Below, piece after piece: positions 51,515-60,668 of a stretch of 64,000 nucleotides of DNA (the first letter of the stretch is position 1; each line of letters starts with the position of its first letter). The notes below the pieces were generated by a model. That model was not told the DNA's origin. It searched no databases and saw only the letters and a program-made list of their open reading frames with translations. The position numbers and the translations under genes were made by a program. The stretch is taken from positions 164,897 through 228,896 of the forward strand of contig JAHDLB010000027.1 of the NCBI GenBank assembly GCA_018432315.1. Reading direction: 5' to 3'. Source of the stretch: Anaerolineae bacterium (GTDB taxonomy: Bacteria > Chloroflexota > Anaerolineae > Aggregatilineales > Aggregatilineaceae).

Positions 51515-52636
51515 TCAGGTCGATTTCGCCACGGGAAGCTGAAGGGTGAATGTCGTGCCGCCTTCGTGGCCGGTGAACCCGAGCCGCCCACCCATCGCCT
51601 CGGCTTCCGCCTTGGCGAGGTACAGGCTCAGCCCATAGCCAAACTCGGCGATAACCTGCGGCTGGCGGGCGCGCTCGAACGGCGCGAACACGCGCCAGGC
51701 TTCCCCGTCGCGGATGCCGCAGCCCTCGTCGATCACGTCGATCTCGACGGCGCGTTTCTTGCCGGACGGCGCCGCGTGGATTGTGATCGAGGTGTCCGGC
51801 GGGCTGTACATCACGCTGTTGCGCAGCAGGTCGCGCAGGATGGCTTCCAGGTGTGCCGGTGAGGCCATCACGGCGACGTCGCTGGGGATCGCTACCTGGA
51901 GCCGGTCGCGCAGGTCGAAATCAGCGGGCGCCTCTTCGAGCAGCGGCGTCTCGGTGAGGTCTTCCAGCAGGTCCTCGACCAGATCCGCCAGCACGATGGG
52001 CCGGCGGTTGGCGCGGATGATGGCGGTGAGCTGTCCTGTCCGGATCAACTCCAGCCGGTGCAGCAGCGCGATTAGCCGCTCCAGGCGGGTCATGTGCACG
52101 GTCATGATGTCCGCGAAACCGGCGATCCGGCGGGCCATCTCTTCCGGCGTGGTGGCTTCCGTTCGCCGGGCGAGGACCTGCTTGATCAGGTCGGCGTGGC
52201 CGCGCGTGCTGCCAATCGAGCCGAGCGCCTCGTCACGGAAGCGCCCCATCAGCTCGGCCAGTTCGGACCAGTCGGGATGGTCGAGCGTGATCATGGTGTG
52301 GAGAACGCCGTTTTCCCCGTAGATCGCGGTGATCGAGCAGGGGACGCTGGCTCCGGACAGATAGGCGCGCAGTGGGACGGGCTCGGTCTGGCGCAGCGCC
52401 TGGTTGCGCAGCTCGTCCGCAGAGGGGCGATCCTCCTGACCGGAATCGAGCAGCGCCGCCATCGCCCGCCACCCTTCGGAGCGCACCGTCACCAGCCGCG
52501 CCCCCAGCAGCATTCGCGCGGCGACGTTGTCCAATACGAGCCGGTCGTCGGAATCGAAGATCAGAATGCCCTGGCTCAGCCCGTCCAGGACGGCGCGCAG
52601 ATCCAGGTTGTCGGACTCAAGTTCGGCGTGTGGCAT
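51515..52636 (-). CDS. PAS-domain histidine kinase, soluble
   Basis: A 373-residue cytoplasmic sensor kinase. A PAS domain (about 10-125, DGLSQGILIFDSDDRLVLDN) is followed by a helical DHp-like region with a candidate phospho-histidine in STRGHADLIKQ. This is not the standard HE-x-R-T-P box. The ATPase domain has the N box LRDLLRNSVMYSP, G1 DEGCGI, F APFERA and G2 FGYGLSLYLAK. GGGAGGG before the second ATG favours the start at 52636. It has no membrane helix. Its neighbours are a degenerate partner and, on the other strand, a response regulator. Confidence 0.78.
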   Translation of the reverse strand: MPHAELESDNLDLRAVLDGLSQGILIFDSDDRLVLDNVAARMLLGARLVTVRSEGWRAMAALLDSGQEDRPSADELRNQALRQTEPVPLRAYLSGASVPCSITAIYGENGVLHTMITLDHPDWSELAELMGRFRDEALGSIGSTRGHADLIKQVLARRTEATTPEEMARRIAGFADIMTVHMTRLERLIALLHRLELIRTGQLTAIIRANRRPIVLADLVEDLLEDLTETPLLEEAPADFDLRDRLQVAIPSDVAVMASPAHLEAILRDLLRNSVMYSPPDTSITIHAAPSGKKRAVEIDVIDEGCGIRDGEAWRVFAPFERARQPQVIAEFGYGLSLYLAKAEAEAMGGRLGFTGHEGGTTFTLQLPVAKST

Positions 52637-52701
52637 CAGCCCTCCCATGGGTTCAGTTCAATTATCGCCAGGGCAGCCGAAATGTCCAGTCGAGCGGGAT
52701 G

Positions 52702-52734
52702 AAAAAGCGGCACCCCGCCGGGCGGGGTGCCGCT
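52702..52734 (-). terminator. Intrinsic terminator after lysS
   Basis: On the minus strand a 13-14 bp GC-rich stem (52706-52719 with 52721-52734) is followed by TTTTTC. The loop as drawn is very short, so the innermost pairs probably open. Confidence 0.85.
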
Positions 52735-52751
52735 GGCGCAATCGCCGCCCA

Positions 52752-54275
52752 CTATCGTTCGCGCAGGTGCGGATAGAGCAGCACTTCGCGAATGGTGCTC
52801 CTGTCGGTCAGCAGCATCACCAGCCGGTCCACGCCGATCCCGCAGCCGCCGCTGGGGGGCATGCCGTAGCGCATCGCCCGCAGGTAATCCTCGTCGATGG
52901 GCGTTGCCATCTCGTCTTCAGCGGCGTACAGACGCCCCATTTCGAGGAAGCGCGTCTCCTGGTCGATCGGGTTGTTCAGCTCGGTGAAGGCGTTGCCCAT
53001 CTCCATGCCGCCGATGAACATCTCGAAGCGTTCGACGTGCGTGTCGTCGCCGGGCACGGTCTTGGCGAGCGGCGAGATGTCGCGCGGGTAGTCGAGGATG
53101 AAGGTCGGCTGGATGAGCGTTGGCTCGACGGCAGTGCCCAGCAGGGTGTCGACCAGCTTGCCCCACGTGGAATCCGGCGGCGCGTCGATTCCGGCGGCTT
53201 TCATCGCCGCGTGCAGCGCGGGCGCTTCGGGATAATCGACGTAGTCGATGCCCGTCTGCTGGCGGATCGCGTCGCGCAGGGTGATGCGGTTCCAGGGGGG
53301 CGTCAGGTCGATCACGTTGCCCTCGAAGGTGATCACCGGGCTGCCGGTGACCTGCTCGGCGGCGAAGGCCACCAGCCGCTCGGTGATGTCCATCATGCCG
53401 TGATAGTCGGTGTACGCCTGGTAGAATTCCAGTTGGGTGAATTCCGGGTTGTGCTTGAAGCTCACGCCTTCGTTGCGGAAATCGCGCCCGATCTCGTACA
53501 CGGCGTCGTACATGCCGACCAACAGCCGCTTGAGATACAGCTCGAAGCTGATGCGCAGGTACAGATCCTGGTGAAGCTGGTTGTGGTGGGTGACGAACGG
53601 ACGCGCCGCCGCGCCGCCGTACAACGGCTGGAGGATGGGCGTCTCGACTTCCAGGAAGCCGGCGTCGTCCAGGAAGGTACGCAGCGCCTTGACAGTCGCG
53701 GCGCGCGCGCGAAAGACGGCGCGCGTGTCCGGGTTGACGGCGAGATCGGCGTAGCGCTGGCGGTATCGTTCTTCGACGTCGCTGAAGGCGCCGTACCGCT
53801 CGACGGTGCCGTCGTCGGCGACCCGTTCTTTGATGATGGGCAGCGGGCTGAGGGCCTTTGCCAGGATGGCGAGCTCGTGAACCAGTACGCTCACCTCGCC
53901 GGCGCGGGTGCGCATCATGGTGCCGGTGGCCTGCACGAAGTCCCCCAGGTCGAGGTCGCGCTTGACCATGTCGTAGGTGTCTTCGCCCACGTTATCGACG
54001 CGCACGAACAACTGCACGCGCCCCTCACCGTCTTCGATGTGCGCGAAGTACACTTTGCCCTTCAGATTCTGGCGCACGATGCGCCCGCAGACGGTGACCT
54101 CGATCCCCTCGGCGCTTTCGGGGTTGACCGTCTCCAGGGTTTCGAACGCCCGGATGGCCTCGGCGGACGTGTGAGTGCGCGTCACGCGGTTGGGGTAGGC
54201 GGGAATGCCGCGCTCGCCGAGGCGCTGCAGGCTGTTCCATCGATCTTGTTCCGGGGTGTTGGTAGGCTGCCACAT
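52752..54275 (-). CDS. lysS: Lysyl-tRNA synthetase, class II
   Basis: A 507-residue class II synthetase that charges tRNA-Lys. The N-terminal OB-fold anticodon domain (about 50-160) has VCGRIVRQNLKGKVYFAHIED. Class II motif 2 is YEIGRDFRNEGVSFKHNPEFTQLEFY and motif 3 is GCGIGVDRLVMLLTD. The ATG at 54275 gives MWQPTNTPEQDRWNSL, typical for the family; the frame extends 22 codons upstream. It follows greA with a 100-bp gap and shares its terminator. Confidence 0.95.
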   Translation of the reverse strand: MWQPTNTPEQDRWNSLQRLGERGIPAYPNRVTRTHTSAEAIRAFETLETVNPESAEGIEVTVCGRIVRQNLKGKVYFAHIEDGEGRVQLFVRVDNVGEDTYDMVKRDLDLGDFVQATGTMMRTRAGEVSVLVHELAILAKALSPLPIIKERVADDGTVERYGAFSDVEERYRQRYADLAVNPDTRAVFRARAATVKALRTFLDDAGFLEVETPILQPLYGGAAARPFVTHHNQLHQDLYLRISFELYLKRLLVGMYDAVYEIGRDFRNEGVSFKHNPEFTQLEFYQAYTDYHGMMDITERLVAFAAEQVTGSPVITFEGNVIDLTPPWNRITLRDAIRQQTGIDYVDYPEAPALHAAMKAAGIDAPPDSTWGKLVDTLLGTAVEPTLIQPTFILDYPRDISPLAKTVPGDDTHVERFEMFIGGMEMGNAFTELNNPIDQETRFLEMGRLYAAEDEMATPIDEDYLRAMRYGMPPSGGCGIGVDRLVMLLTDRSTIREVLLYPHLRER

Positions 54276-54375
54276 GATCGGTGCACGTTCTCCTTGACAA
54301 ATCCTGGTCAAAACAACGCCCACGCGAGCGGAGGCTGGCATGGGCGCAAAAGCGGGCCGCTAGCACGCTATTCGG

Positions 54376-54849
54376 TCATTCGATCGCCTTGATCTCGAAG
54401 GTGAGATCGCCGTCGGGCGCCTCGACGACCACTTTGTCGCCCACGTGGTGATCCATCAACGCTTTGCCGAGCGGGCTTTTGTGCGAGATCTTGCCGGCGC
54501 GCGGATTGGCTTCGGCGGCGCCCACCAAATAGTACACTTCAACACTATCGGTGCCCACTTCCTGAATCGTCACTTTATCGCCCAGGCCCACTGTGTCCTT
54601 GGATCCGCTCTCGTCGATAATCTGGGCATTGCTCAGGATCATCTCCAGGCGCAAAATCTCGCCCTCGATGAAAGCCTGTTCATTTTTGGCGTCTTCGTAT
54701 TCCGCGTTTTCAACGAGCTCTCCGCCTTCCTCTAGCGCAAGCCGCAGCCGCTCGGCGACCTGCTGACGCCGGACATTACGCAGGTAGCTCAATCGCTCCT
54801 CGTATTCTTTCAGTCCTTCAGGCGTCAGGTAGTGGATTTCCTCGCTCAT
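54376..54849 (-). CDS. greA: Transcription elongation factor GreA
   Basis: A 157-residue factor that rescues backtracked RNA polymerase by stimulating RNA cleavage. The N-terminal coiled coil (residues 1-75) has the acidic tip ENAEYEDAKNEQ. The C-terminal FKBP-like domain includes SVEVYYLVGAAEANPRAGKISHKSPLGKALM. GGAGG six bases before the ATG at 54849 fixes the start. Upstream lies a leader with a terminator. It is transcribed with lysS. Confidence 0.95.
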   Translation of the reverse strand: MSEEIHYLTPEGLKEYEERLSYLRNVRRQQVAERLRLALEEGGELVENAEYEDAKNEQAFIEGEILRLEMILSNAQIIDESGSKDTVGLGDKVTIQEVGTDSVEVYYLVGAAEANPRAGKISHKSPLGKALMDHHVGDKVVVEAPDGDLTFEIKAIE

Positions 54850-54933
54850 CCCAATCCTCCAGTATAAGGTTAGGTTACGACTACTGAAGCCAGGCGCTTT
54901 GGCAGACCGGGCTTCTGAACCGGGCAATTGTAG

Positions 54934-54955
54934 AAAAACACAGCCTCGGCTGTGT
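54934..54955 (-). terminator. Terminator in the greA leader
   Basis: On the minus strand an 8-bp stem (54948-54955 with 54938-54945) is followed by TTTTTC. It lies about 95 bp before the greA ATG and about 100 bp after a strong promoter, so it should make a short RNA or attenuate greA. Confidence 0.78.
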
Positions 54956-55048
54956 CTGGTGTCTCAGAATGGTATTGGGAACATCATGAAAAATATAAAA
55001 CAAGAGACCGCCTGCCGGGGCGATCCAGGAACAGTCCTCACGTCTTGA
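54935..55048 (-). ncRNA. Predicted short greA leader RNA
   Basis: The segment between the predicted start near 55048 and the leader terminator would give an RNA of about 110 nt. It has no convincing open reading frame. Its layout resembles GraL RNAs from the E. coli greA leader; there is no sequence similarity claim. Confidence 0.45.
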
Positions 55049-55054
55049 TGCCGC

Positions 55055-55083
55055 ATTTTAGCATAGTTTAATGCACTTGTAAA
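55055..55083 (-). promoter_or_regulatory. Promoter of the greA leader
   Basis: On the minus strand TTTACA (55078-55083), a 17-bp spacer and TAAAAT (55055-55060) with TG one base upstream (extended -10). Confidence 0.75.
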
Positions 55084-55115
55084 GTTCTATGCAAGGACAA
55101 CAGCCCATAGCGACA

Positions 55116-55144
55116 TTGACGGCATATGCCATCCGTGTTACAGT
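55116..55144 (+). promoter_or_regulatory. Promoter of the PIN-TRAM gene
   Basis: TTGACG at 55116-55121, a 17-bp spacer and TACAGT at 55139-55144. It would give a 5' leader of about 255 nt. Confidence 0.65.
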
Positions 55145-55405
55145 GTGCGTGTCGGCAGCGTTCAGCCTGCACACCGCACCTTGAAGGGCTGGCGCCGTGG
55201 TGCCCAGACTATGCAGGTCCCTTTTATCCGGTCTGGCGGCGCGCGGCGGTGGCCCGGCTGCCGGCACCCATTATCCCTTGATACGTGAGTTAGACCCCCG
55301 TCGCTGACCGCGCCGGATTATTCACGGTAAGGCCAGCAGACGGACGTGCCAAGCTTTTTCATCTGGCATCGCCGGGCGGGTGGGATAGCTCAGGAGAAAT
55401 CATCC

Positions 55406-56473
55406 ATGAGCCTCGAGTTTGCGCTACGCCTGGTTGCGATGATGGTGTGTGCGTTACTTGGTGTTCTGCTGGGCGTGGACCTGGCCGACGCGCTGTCGCT
55501 CCCACCGGAAGCCACCGGCCTCACCTTTTCGTTGACAGGGGCGCTGGCCGGGTTGATCATCACCCCCTGGCTGACCACCTATCCGGCCCAGGCCGCCCGC
55601 CGCATCATCATCCAGATGCCGCCCGAAACCCTCGTCACGTCCATGTTTGGGCTGATCTTCGGGATGGCCGTGGCGGCTCTGTTCGCGTGGCCGCTGTCGC
55701 TGCTGCCCGACCCGCTCGGACAGTATCTGCCCACGGTGGCCGCGGCGTTCATCACCTACATCAGCATGATCGTCTTCTCGCTGCGCGCGCAGGACGTGTT
55801 CGCCCTGTTTGGGGGCATGCTGCGCGGCAGCCCGCACGCGCTGCGCATGATGCCCGGCGGTGGCGCCAGTCTCGAGATCCTGCTCGACACCAGCGTGATC
55901 ATCGACGGGCGCATCCTCGACATCAGCCAGACGGGGTTCATCCAGGGCGAGATGCTCGTGCCGCGCTTCGTGCTGAACGAACTCCAGCACGTGGCCGATT
56001 CCGCCGAGATGCTGCGCCGCAACCGGGGCAAACGCGGCCTGGAGATCCTGGGCGAGCTTCAACAGCGCAGCCGGACCCCGGTGCGGATCATCGATGACGA
56101 CATCGAAGGCGTGTCCGAGGTGGACGACAAGCTGGTGCTGCTCGCCAAGCAGCGCGGGGCGCCGGTGATGACCAACGACTTCAACCTCAACCGCGTGGCC
56201 GACCTGCAGGGCGTCACGGTCCTGAACATCAACGAACTGGCAAACTCGCTGAAGGCGATCTACCTGCCTGGCGAGGTGATGGATATCCACGTCGTGATGG
56301 AAGGGCGCGAGGCCGACCAGGGTGTGGGCTACCTGGAAGACGGGACGATGGTCGTCATCGAGGACGGCAAGCGCTACATGGATCGCACGATCCCGGTGCT
56401 GGTCACCCGCTACATCGTGACCAACGCTGGGCGCATGTACTTCGCCCAGCCGGAAGGCTCGCTGCGCAAGTGA
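55406..56473 (+). CDS. PIN-TRAM domain membrane protein (YacL type)
   Basis: A 355-residue protein with about four membrane helices in residues 5-130. A PIN nuclease-fold domain (about 157-280) has LDTSVIIDGRILDI, with acidic residues Asp161 and Asp167, plus NELQHVAD and VMTNDFNLNRVA. A C-terminal TRAM domain (about 285-345) follows. YacL/Rv3587-like proteins of this shape occur widely in Gram-positive bacteria and are thought to act on RNA at the membrane. The ATG at 55406 has AGGAG nine bases upstream. A long leader precedes it. Confidence 0.88.
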   Translation: MSLEFALRLVAMMVCALLGVLLGVDLADALSLPPEATGLTFSLTGALAGLIITPWLTTYPAQAARRIIIQMPPETLVTSMFGLIFGMAVAALFAWPLSLLPDPLGQYLPTVAAAFITYISMIVFSLRAQDVFALFGGMLRGSPHALRMMPGGGASLEILLDTSVIIDGRILDISQTGFIQGEMLVPRFVLNELQHVADSAEMLRRNRGKRGLEILGELQQRSRTPVRIIDDDIEGVSEVDDKLVLLAKQRGAPVMTNDFNLNRVADLQGVTVLNINELANSLKAIYLPGEVMDIHVVMEGREADQGVGYLEDGTMVVIEDGKRYMDRTIPVLVTRYIVTNAGRMYFAQPEGSLRK

Positions 56474-56500
56474 CGGCTCGCGCGTTCGAGATGGGGCGCG

Positions 56501-56532
56501 GAGGGAGGCCCGTCGACCGGCCTCCCTCGCTT
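56501..56532 (+). terminator. Hairpin between PIN-TRAM and the amidohydrolase gene
   Basis: A 10-bp perfect stem (56501-56510 with 56519-56528) with only a short T tract (GCTTTG). It may serve both converging genes. Confidence 0.6.
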
Positions 56533-56536
56533 TGCA

Positions 56537-57862
56537 TCACGCCTCATATTGGCGAACCTGGTTCATGTTCTGGTTTACCATGCGGAAGGCGCGCTGCTCG
56601 GCCTCGTAGAGGATGCGCTCCTCGTCCAGCGTGAGCAGCTCGCGGTCGCGCATGAGCAGCCTGCCGTCCGCGATGACGTGCGTCACGTCGGCGCCTTGCG
56701 CGCTGTGCACCAAGTTGGCGATCAGATCGTGGCGCGGGCGCAGGTGGGGCCGGTCCAGGTCGATCAAGATCAGGTCGGCGGGACGGCCCTCGGCCAGCAC
56801 CCCGCTCTCGCCGAAGCCCATGGCGCGCGCGCCGGTCTGCGTTGCCATCCGCAGGGCCGTATCCCCCGGCAGGGCTTCCGGGTCTTCGCGCAGGTACTTT
56901 TCGAGCCAGACCTGCTGGCGCAGGATGTCGAGCATGTCCATCGTCGCGTTGGAGGCGGGTCCGTCCGAGCCGAGCGCGAGAGAAATGCCCGCCGCCGCGA
57001 GGTCCGTGACGTGATTCACCGGCATGGCGAGCTTCATGTAGGTGACCGGCGTCCGGACGACGAACACGCCTTTTTCGGCCAGGATCGCGCGGTCCTCGCC
57101 GGTCACCGCGAGGCAGTGCGCGGCGATGGTCGGGTGGTCGAACACGCCCAGCGCGTTGAGCTGCTCGACGGGCGTCATGCCGTGGCGCTGGCGCGAATTG
57201 TCGACCTGTTCCCGCGATTCGGCGACGTGCAGATGAATGGGCAGGTCGTGCTGGGCGGCGAGGTCCACCACCCGCGACAGGAAAGCGGGCGGGCACACGT
57301 AGGGCGAATGAGGGCCCAGGCAGGTGCGGATGCGCCCATCCGCCGCGCCGCGCCATTCCCAACTGAACGCGAGCTGTGCGTCGGCGCCGGGGCCGATCTC
57401 TTTGTCGTCGCCGATGCCAAAAGTGCACCAGGTGAGCTGGGCCTTCATGCCGCTCTGCTCGACGACCTCGGCCACGCGATCCATGTAGAAGTAGTGATCG
57501 TTGAACGCCACTGTGCCGCTGCGGATCATCTCGCAGGCGGCGAGGGCCGCGCCCCAATACACGTCGTCGGGCGTCAGGGCGCTTTCGGCCACCCAGATTT
57601 TTTCGTTGAGCCAGCGCGGGAAGGGGAGGTCCTCGGCCCAGCCGCGCTCGAACGTCATCGGCGCGTGCGTGTGCGCGTTGAAGAATCCCGGCAGGGCCGC
57701 GTGTCCCGCCGCGTCGATGACCTCGTCGGCCTGCGTATCGTCCGGCAGGCGACCGATCGCCGCAATGCGCCCATCCACGATCAGCAGATCGGCGTCGTGG
57801 TGAATGGTCCCGGCAGCGTCCAGCGCGATCACGTCGGCGTGTCTGATCCAGAGTGTTCCCAT
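56537..57862 (-). CDS. Amidohydrolase, probable MTA/SAH deaminase type
   Basis: A 441-residue metal-dependent hydrolase of the ATZ/TRZ/MtaD subgroup. Metal and substrate motifs are NAHTHAPM near 65, HLHVAESREQVD near 215, a later histidine in IAAHCLAV, and the aspartate in LGSDGPASNATMD. Related enzymes deaminate 5'-methylthioadenosine and S-adenosylhomocysteine. That would fit SAM recycling with the methionine genes in this window (inference). Other family members act on guanine or cytosine. The ATG at 57862 follows AGGAG. Confidence 0.8.
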   Translation of the reverse strand: MGTLWIRHADVIALDAAGTIHHDADLLIVDGRIAAIGRLPDDTQADEVIDAAGHAALPGFFNAHTHAPMTFERGWAEDLPFPRWLNEKIWVAESALTPDDVYWGAALAACEMIRSGTVAFNDHYFYMDRVAEVVEQSGMKAQLTWCTFGIGDDKEIGPGADAQLAFSWEWRGAADGRIRTCLGPHSPYVCPPAFLSRVVDLAAQHDLPIHLHVAESREQVDNSRQRHGMTPVEQLNALGVFDHPTIAAHCLAVTGEDRAILAEKGVFVVRTPVTYMKLAMPVNHVTDLAAAGISLALGSDGPASNATMDMLDILRQQVWLEKYLREDPEALPGDTALRMATQTGARAMGFGESGVLAEGRPADLILIDLDRPHLRPRHDLIANLVHSAQGADVTHVIADGRLLMRDRELLTLDEERILYEAEQRAFRMVNQNMNQVRQYEA

Positions 57863-57947
57863 AGCGTCGTGCTCCTGTGTGGCGAATCGTCCTGCGAGCA
57901 TTGTACAGCGGCGCGGCGTTCGAGCCAACGCCCGCTTGATGTGGGCC

Positions 57948-57976
57948 TTAACGGGACCTGTTCTTTGCGCTACAAT
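57948..57976 (+). promoter_or_regulatory. Promoter of cysS
   Basis: TTAACG at 57948-57953, a 17-bp spacer and TACAAT at 57971-57976, 69 bp before the ATG. Confidence 0.65.
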
Positions 57977-58044
57977 CTAGCATAACCCATGCTATTCCAA
58001 ACAATACCGGCCTGCCGGAAGAAACCGAGGTGAGGGGAGCGATT

Positions 58045-59511
58045 ATGGCACTACACATCTATAACGTCTTGCACCGCGAAAAAGAGCTGTTCCAGCCTTT
58101 GGAAGAGGGCCGCGTGAATATGTACGTGTGCGGTCCCACCGTGTACGACCACGCACACGTGGGCCATGCCAAGACTTATCTGTCCTTCGACGTGGTCGTG
58201 CGCTATCTGCGTTTTCGCGGATATGACGTGCTGTACGTGCAGAATTTGACGGACGTGGGGCACCTGCTGGATTCGGGCGAGGATCGCATTCTGAAGAAGG
58301 CACGGCAGGCCCAGGCCAGGCCGATGCAGATCGTAGAAACTTATGCGCGCAGCTATTTCGAAGATATGGACGCGCTCGGCGTGGTGCGCCCCGACATCAG
58401 CCCGCGCGCCAGCGGCCACATTCCGGAGCAGATCGCGATGATCGAGACGCTGCTCGAAAAAGGCCACGCGTACGTGTCGGACGATGGCAACGTATACTTC
58501 GACGTGTACAGCTATCCGGAATACGGCAAGCTGTCCAACCGGCGCGTGGGCGAACAGGAAGCCGGCACGCGCGAGGACGTTCGCGAGGACAAGCGCCACC
58601 CGGAGGATTTCGCGCTGTGGAAGAAAGCCGAGCCCGAACACATCCTGCGCTGGGACAGCCCGTGGGGCGTGGGGTATCCGGGCTGGCATATCGAGTGCTC
58701 GGCCATGGCACGCAAATACCTGGGCGATACGTTCGACATTCACGGTGGCGGCGTGGACAACATCTTCCCCCACAACGAATGCGAGATCGCGCAGAGCGAA
58801 TCGGCCAACGACGCCGACTTCGCGCGCTATTGGATGCTGGTCGGCAGCCTCACCGTGCCGGACGAGTTCGGCATCCCGGTCAAGATGTCCAAAAGCCTGG
58901 GGAACTTCTACACTATCAAGGACGCGCTCAAGCTCCACCGGGCCGAGGTGCTGCGCACGTTCATCCTGACCAGCCACTACCGCAACCCGGTCGTGTTCAG
59001 CGAAGAGGCGCTCGAGTCCGCGAGCAAGGGGTGGGAGCGAATCTACGGCGCGGTGCGGCTCACGCGTGAGAAGCTCCGCAGCGCCGAAGAAGGCGACGCC
59101 GGAAACGCGTTCCTCGCCACGCTCGACAAAACCAGGGACCAGTTCATCGAGGCGATGGACGACGATTTCAACGCGCCGGGCGCGCTGGCGACCCTGTACG
59201 ATCTCACGCGCGAGGTCAATACCCTGCTCAACAGCGGGCAGGCGGTGGGCAAGGCGGTGCTCGAAGCGATCGACACGACCTACCGCGAGCTGGGCGGGCA
59301 GGTGCTGGGCATCGTGCCGGAGGACACTGCCGCCGTGATGGGCGGCGATGCCGAGCGCCAGGACGGGCTGGTCCGCATGTTGATCGATCTGCGGGCCGAC
59401 GCGCGCGCCGCGAAGGACTTCGCGACCGCCGACCGCATCCGCGATCAACTGGCCGAGCTGGGCATCGTGCTCGAAGATCGTCCCGATGGCACGATCTGGC
59501 GCGTGGACTGA
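58045..59511 (+). CDS. cysS: Cysteinyl-tRNA synthetase
   Basis: A 488-residue class I synthetase that charges tRNA-Cys. The zinc site uses Cys29 in [18 protein letters not shown] and [15 protein letters not shown]. The HIGH-like motif HAHVGHA is at 36-42 and KMSKS is at 280-284. The ATG at 58045 gives [13 protein letters not shown] and follows AGGGG; a GTG five codons upstream is less likely. The rRNA methyltransferase gene starts 5 bp after it. Confidence 0.96.
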   Translation: MALHIYNVLHREKELFQPLEEGRVNMYVCGPTVYDHAHVGHAKTYLSFDVVVRYLRFRGYDVLYVQNLTDVGHLLDSGEDRILKKARQAQARPMQIVETYARSYFEDMDALGVVRPDISPRASGHIPEQIAMIETLLEKGHAYVSDDGNVYFDVYSYPEYGKLSNRRVGEQEAGTREDVREDKRHPEDFALWKKAEPEHILRWDSPWGVGYPGWHIECSAMARKYLGDTFDIHGGGVDNIFPHNECEIAQSESANDADFARYWMLVGSLTVPDEFGIPVKMSKSLGNFYTIKDALKLHRAEVLRTFILTSHYRNPVVFSEEALESASKGWERIYGAVRLTREKLRSAEEGDAGNAFLATLDKTRDQFIEAMDDDFNAPGALATLYDLTREVNTLLNSGQAVGKAVLEAIDTTYRELGGQVLGIVPEDTAAVMGGDAERQDGLVRMLIDLRADARAAKDFATADRIRDQLAELGIVLEDRPDGTIWRVD

Positions 59512-59516
59512 ACGCC

Positions 59517-60284
59517 ATGGCTGAATACCTGTATGGCCGCTGGCCGGTTCTGGAGTGTTTGCGCGCCGGGCGCCGTGCTTTCGAGCAGATCTTGCTGGCC
59601 GAAGGCGTGGACGAAAAGGGCGTCATCGAAACGATCATAGGCGTCGCCCAGGAGCGCGGCGTGAACGTGCGCCGCGTGCCGCGCCGGGTGATCGACGATC
59701 TCTCGAAAAATGCCAACCACCAGGGCGTGGCGCTGCGCGCCGGCGCGTTTCCTGCCGTGGAGCTCGACACGATCCTGGCCGTGCCCGCCGAGCGCGGCGA
59801 GAAGCCATTTTTGCTGGTCCTCGATCTGCTCCAGGATCCGCAGAACGTGGGTGCGCTGCTGCGCGTGGCGGATGCCGTGGGCGTGCATGGCGTGATCCTG
59901 CAGGAACGGCGCGGCGTGGACATCACCCCGGCGGTGGTCAGCGCGTCGTCGGGCGCGGTCGAGCACCTGAACGTGGCGGTGGTCACCAACCTGGTGACCG
60001 CCATGCGCCGCCTGAAGGAAGACGGGATCTGGCTGGTCGGCCTGGATATGGGCCCGGACACGCAGACACTCGACAAGGTCGATCTGGATATCCCGGTGGC
60101 GCTGGTGATGGGCAGCGAAGGCGAAGGGCTGCGCCGGCTGGTCCGCGAAACGTGCGATCTGCGCATCATGCTGCCGATGCGGGGGCACGTGCTGAGCCTG
60201 AACGTGGCGACGGCGGGCTCCATCGCGCTGTACGCGGCGTGGCAGGGACGCGGCTGGACGGGCTGGCAGTCGCCGGAGGGCTGA
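59517..60284 (+). CDS. rlmB: 23S rRNA (guanosine-2'-O-)-methyltransferase, SpoU/TrmH family
   Basis: A 255-residue RNA 2'-O-ribose methyltransferase of the SPOUT class. The N-terminal substrate-binding domain (1-75) contains LYGRWPVLECLRAGR and KNANHQGVALRAG. The catalytic SPOUT knot includes DLLQDPQNVGALLRVADAVGVHGVIL, ALVMGSEGEGLRRLV and MRGHVLSLNVATAGSIALY. These match RlmB, which modifies G2251 in the ribosomal P loop. A TrmH specificity for tRNA cannot be ruled out. The gene is 5 bp after cysS, a common pairing. Confidence 0.88.
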   Translation: MAEYLYGRWPVLECLRAGRRAFEQILLAEGVDEKGVIETIIGVAQERGVNVRRVPRRVIDDLSKNANHQGVALRAGAFPAVELDTILAVPAERGEKPFLLVLDLLQDPQNVGALLRVADAVGVHGVILQERRGVDITPAVVSASSGAVEHLNVAVVTNLVTAMRRLKEDGIWLVGLDMGPDTQTLDKVDLDIPVALVMGSEGEGLRRLVRETCDLRIMLPMRGHVLSLNVATAGSIALYAAWQGRGWTGWQSPEG

Positions 60285-60668
60285 CCGGGCAAATGTGACA
60301 CATGGCGCAGCCGTTGGTGCCAAGCATTACTGGTCAGGCGGGTGGGCCCTGTGTACGATACGATCAAAGAAGCAGAATTGCGGTCCACCGGAACCAACAC
60401 GCATTTGATAGGGCAAATACCGTCTGTGGCGGCGCCCACCTGTTAGCGCGGTTCGTTGTGAGGCCCATTCTGACTTCTTTTTTGTCGGGTGGCGTTCGTC
60501 CGCGAGCCAGGGGGAGCGTATGTCACAAACTTTGACATGCGTGGCCGTGGGTGTTACGATTCGCTGGGTGCACAAATCTGGATCGATGCGCAAAGCCGGG
60601 GGGCGGTGTGTGCCCGCCGGTCGTTTGTTTGGATGCACAATGGGTGTGAGTCTTATTGGAGTGGTGTG
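60285..60668. other. Intergenic region before the first membrane TPR gene
   Basis: This 384-bp gap contains one clear promoter (60532-60560) and otherwise no gene or convincing terminator. The open frame of the TPR gene extends back across the promoter and is not coding there. Confidence 0.6.
60532..60560 (+). promoter_or_regulatory. Promoter of the membrane TPR genes
   Basis: A perfect TTGACA at 60532-60537, a 17-bp spacer and TACGAT at 60555-60560. The ATG at 60669 is about 100 bp after the expected start. Confidence 0.78.

Larger units (their letters stand above)
54850..55405. other. Divergent greA / PIN-TRAM control region
   Basis: This 556-bp gap has no gene. It holds the greA-strand promoter and leader terminator, and on the plus strand the PIN-TRAM promoter with a leader of about 255 nt. 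The plus-strand leader contains several GC-rich inverted repeats, such as CCAGAC (55204-55209) with GTCTGG (55231-55236). Confidence 0.6.

Noticed and set aside
54861..54866. TATACT on the minus strand as a greA -10 box
   Set aside because: Transcription would start inside or after the Shine-Dalgarno site, and no -35 is present. The promoter at 55055-55083 is better.
55058..55267. A 69-codon open frame on the minus strand before greA
   Set aside because: No ribosome binding site and no recognisable features; it overlaps two promoters.
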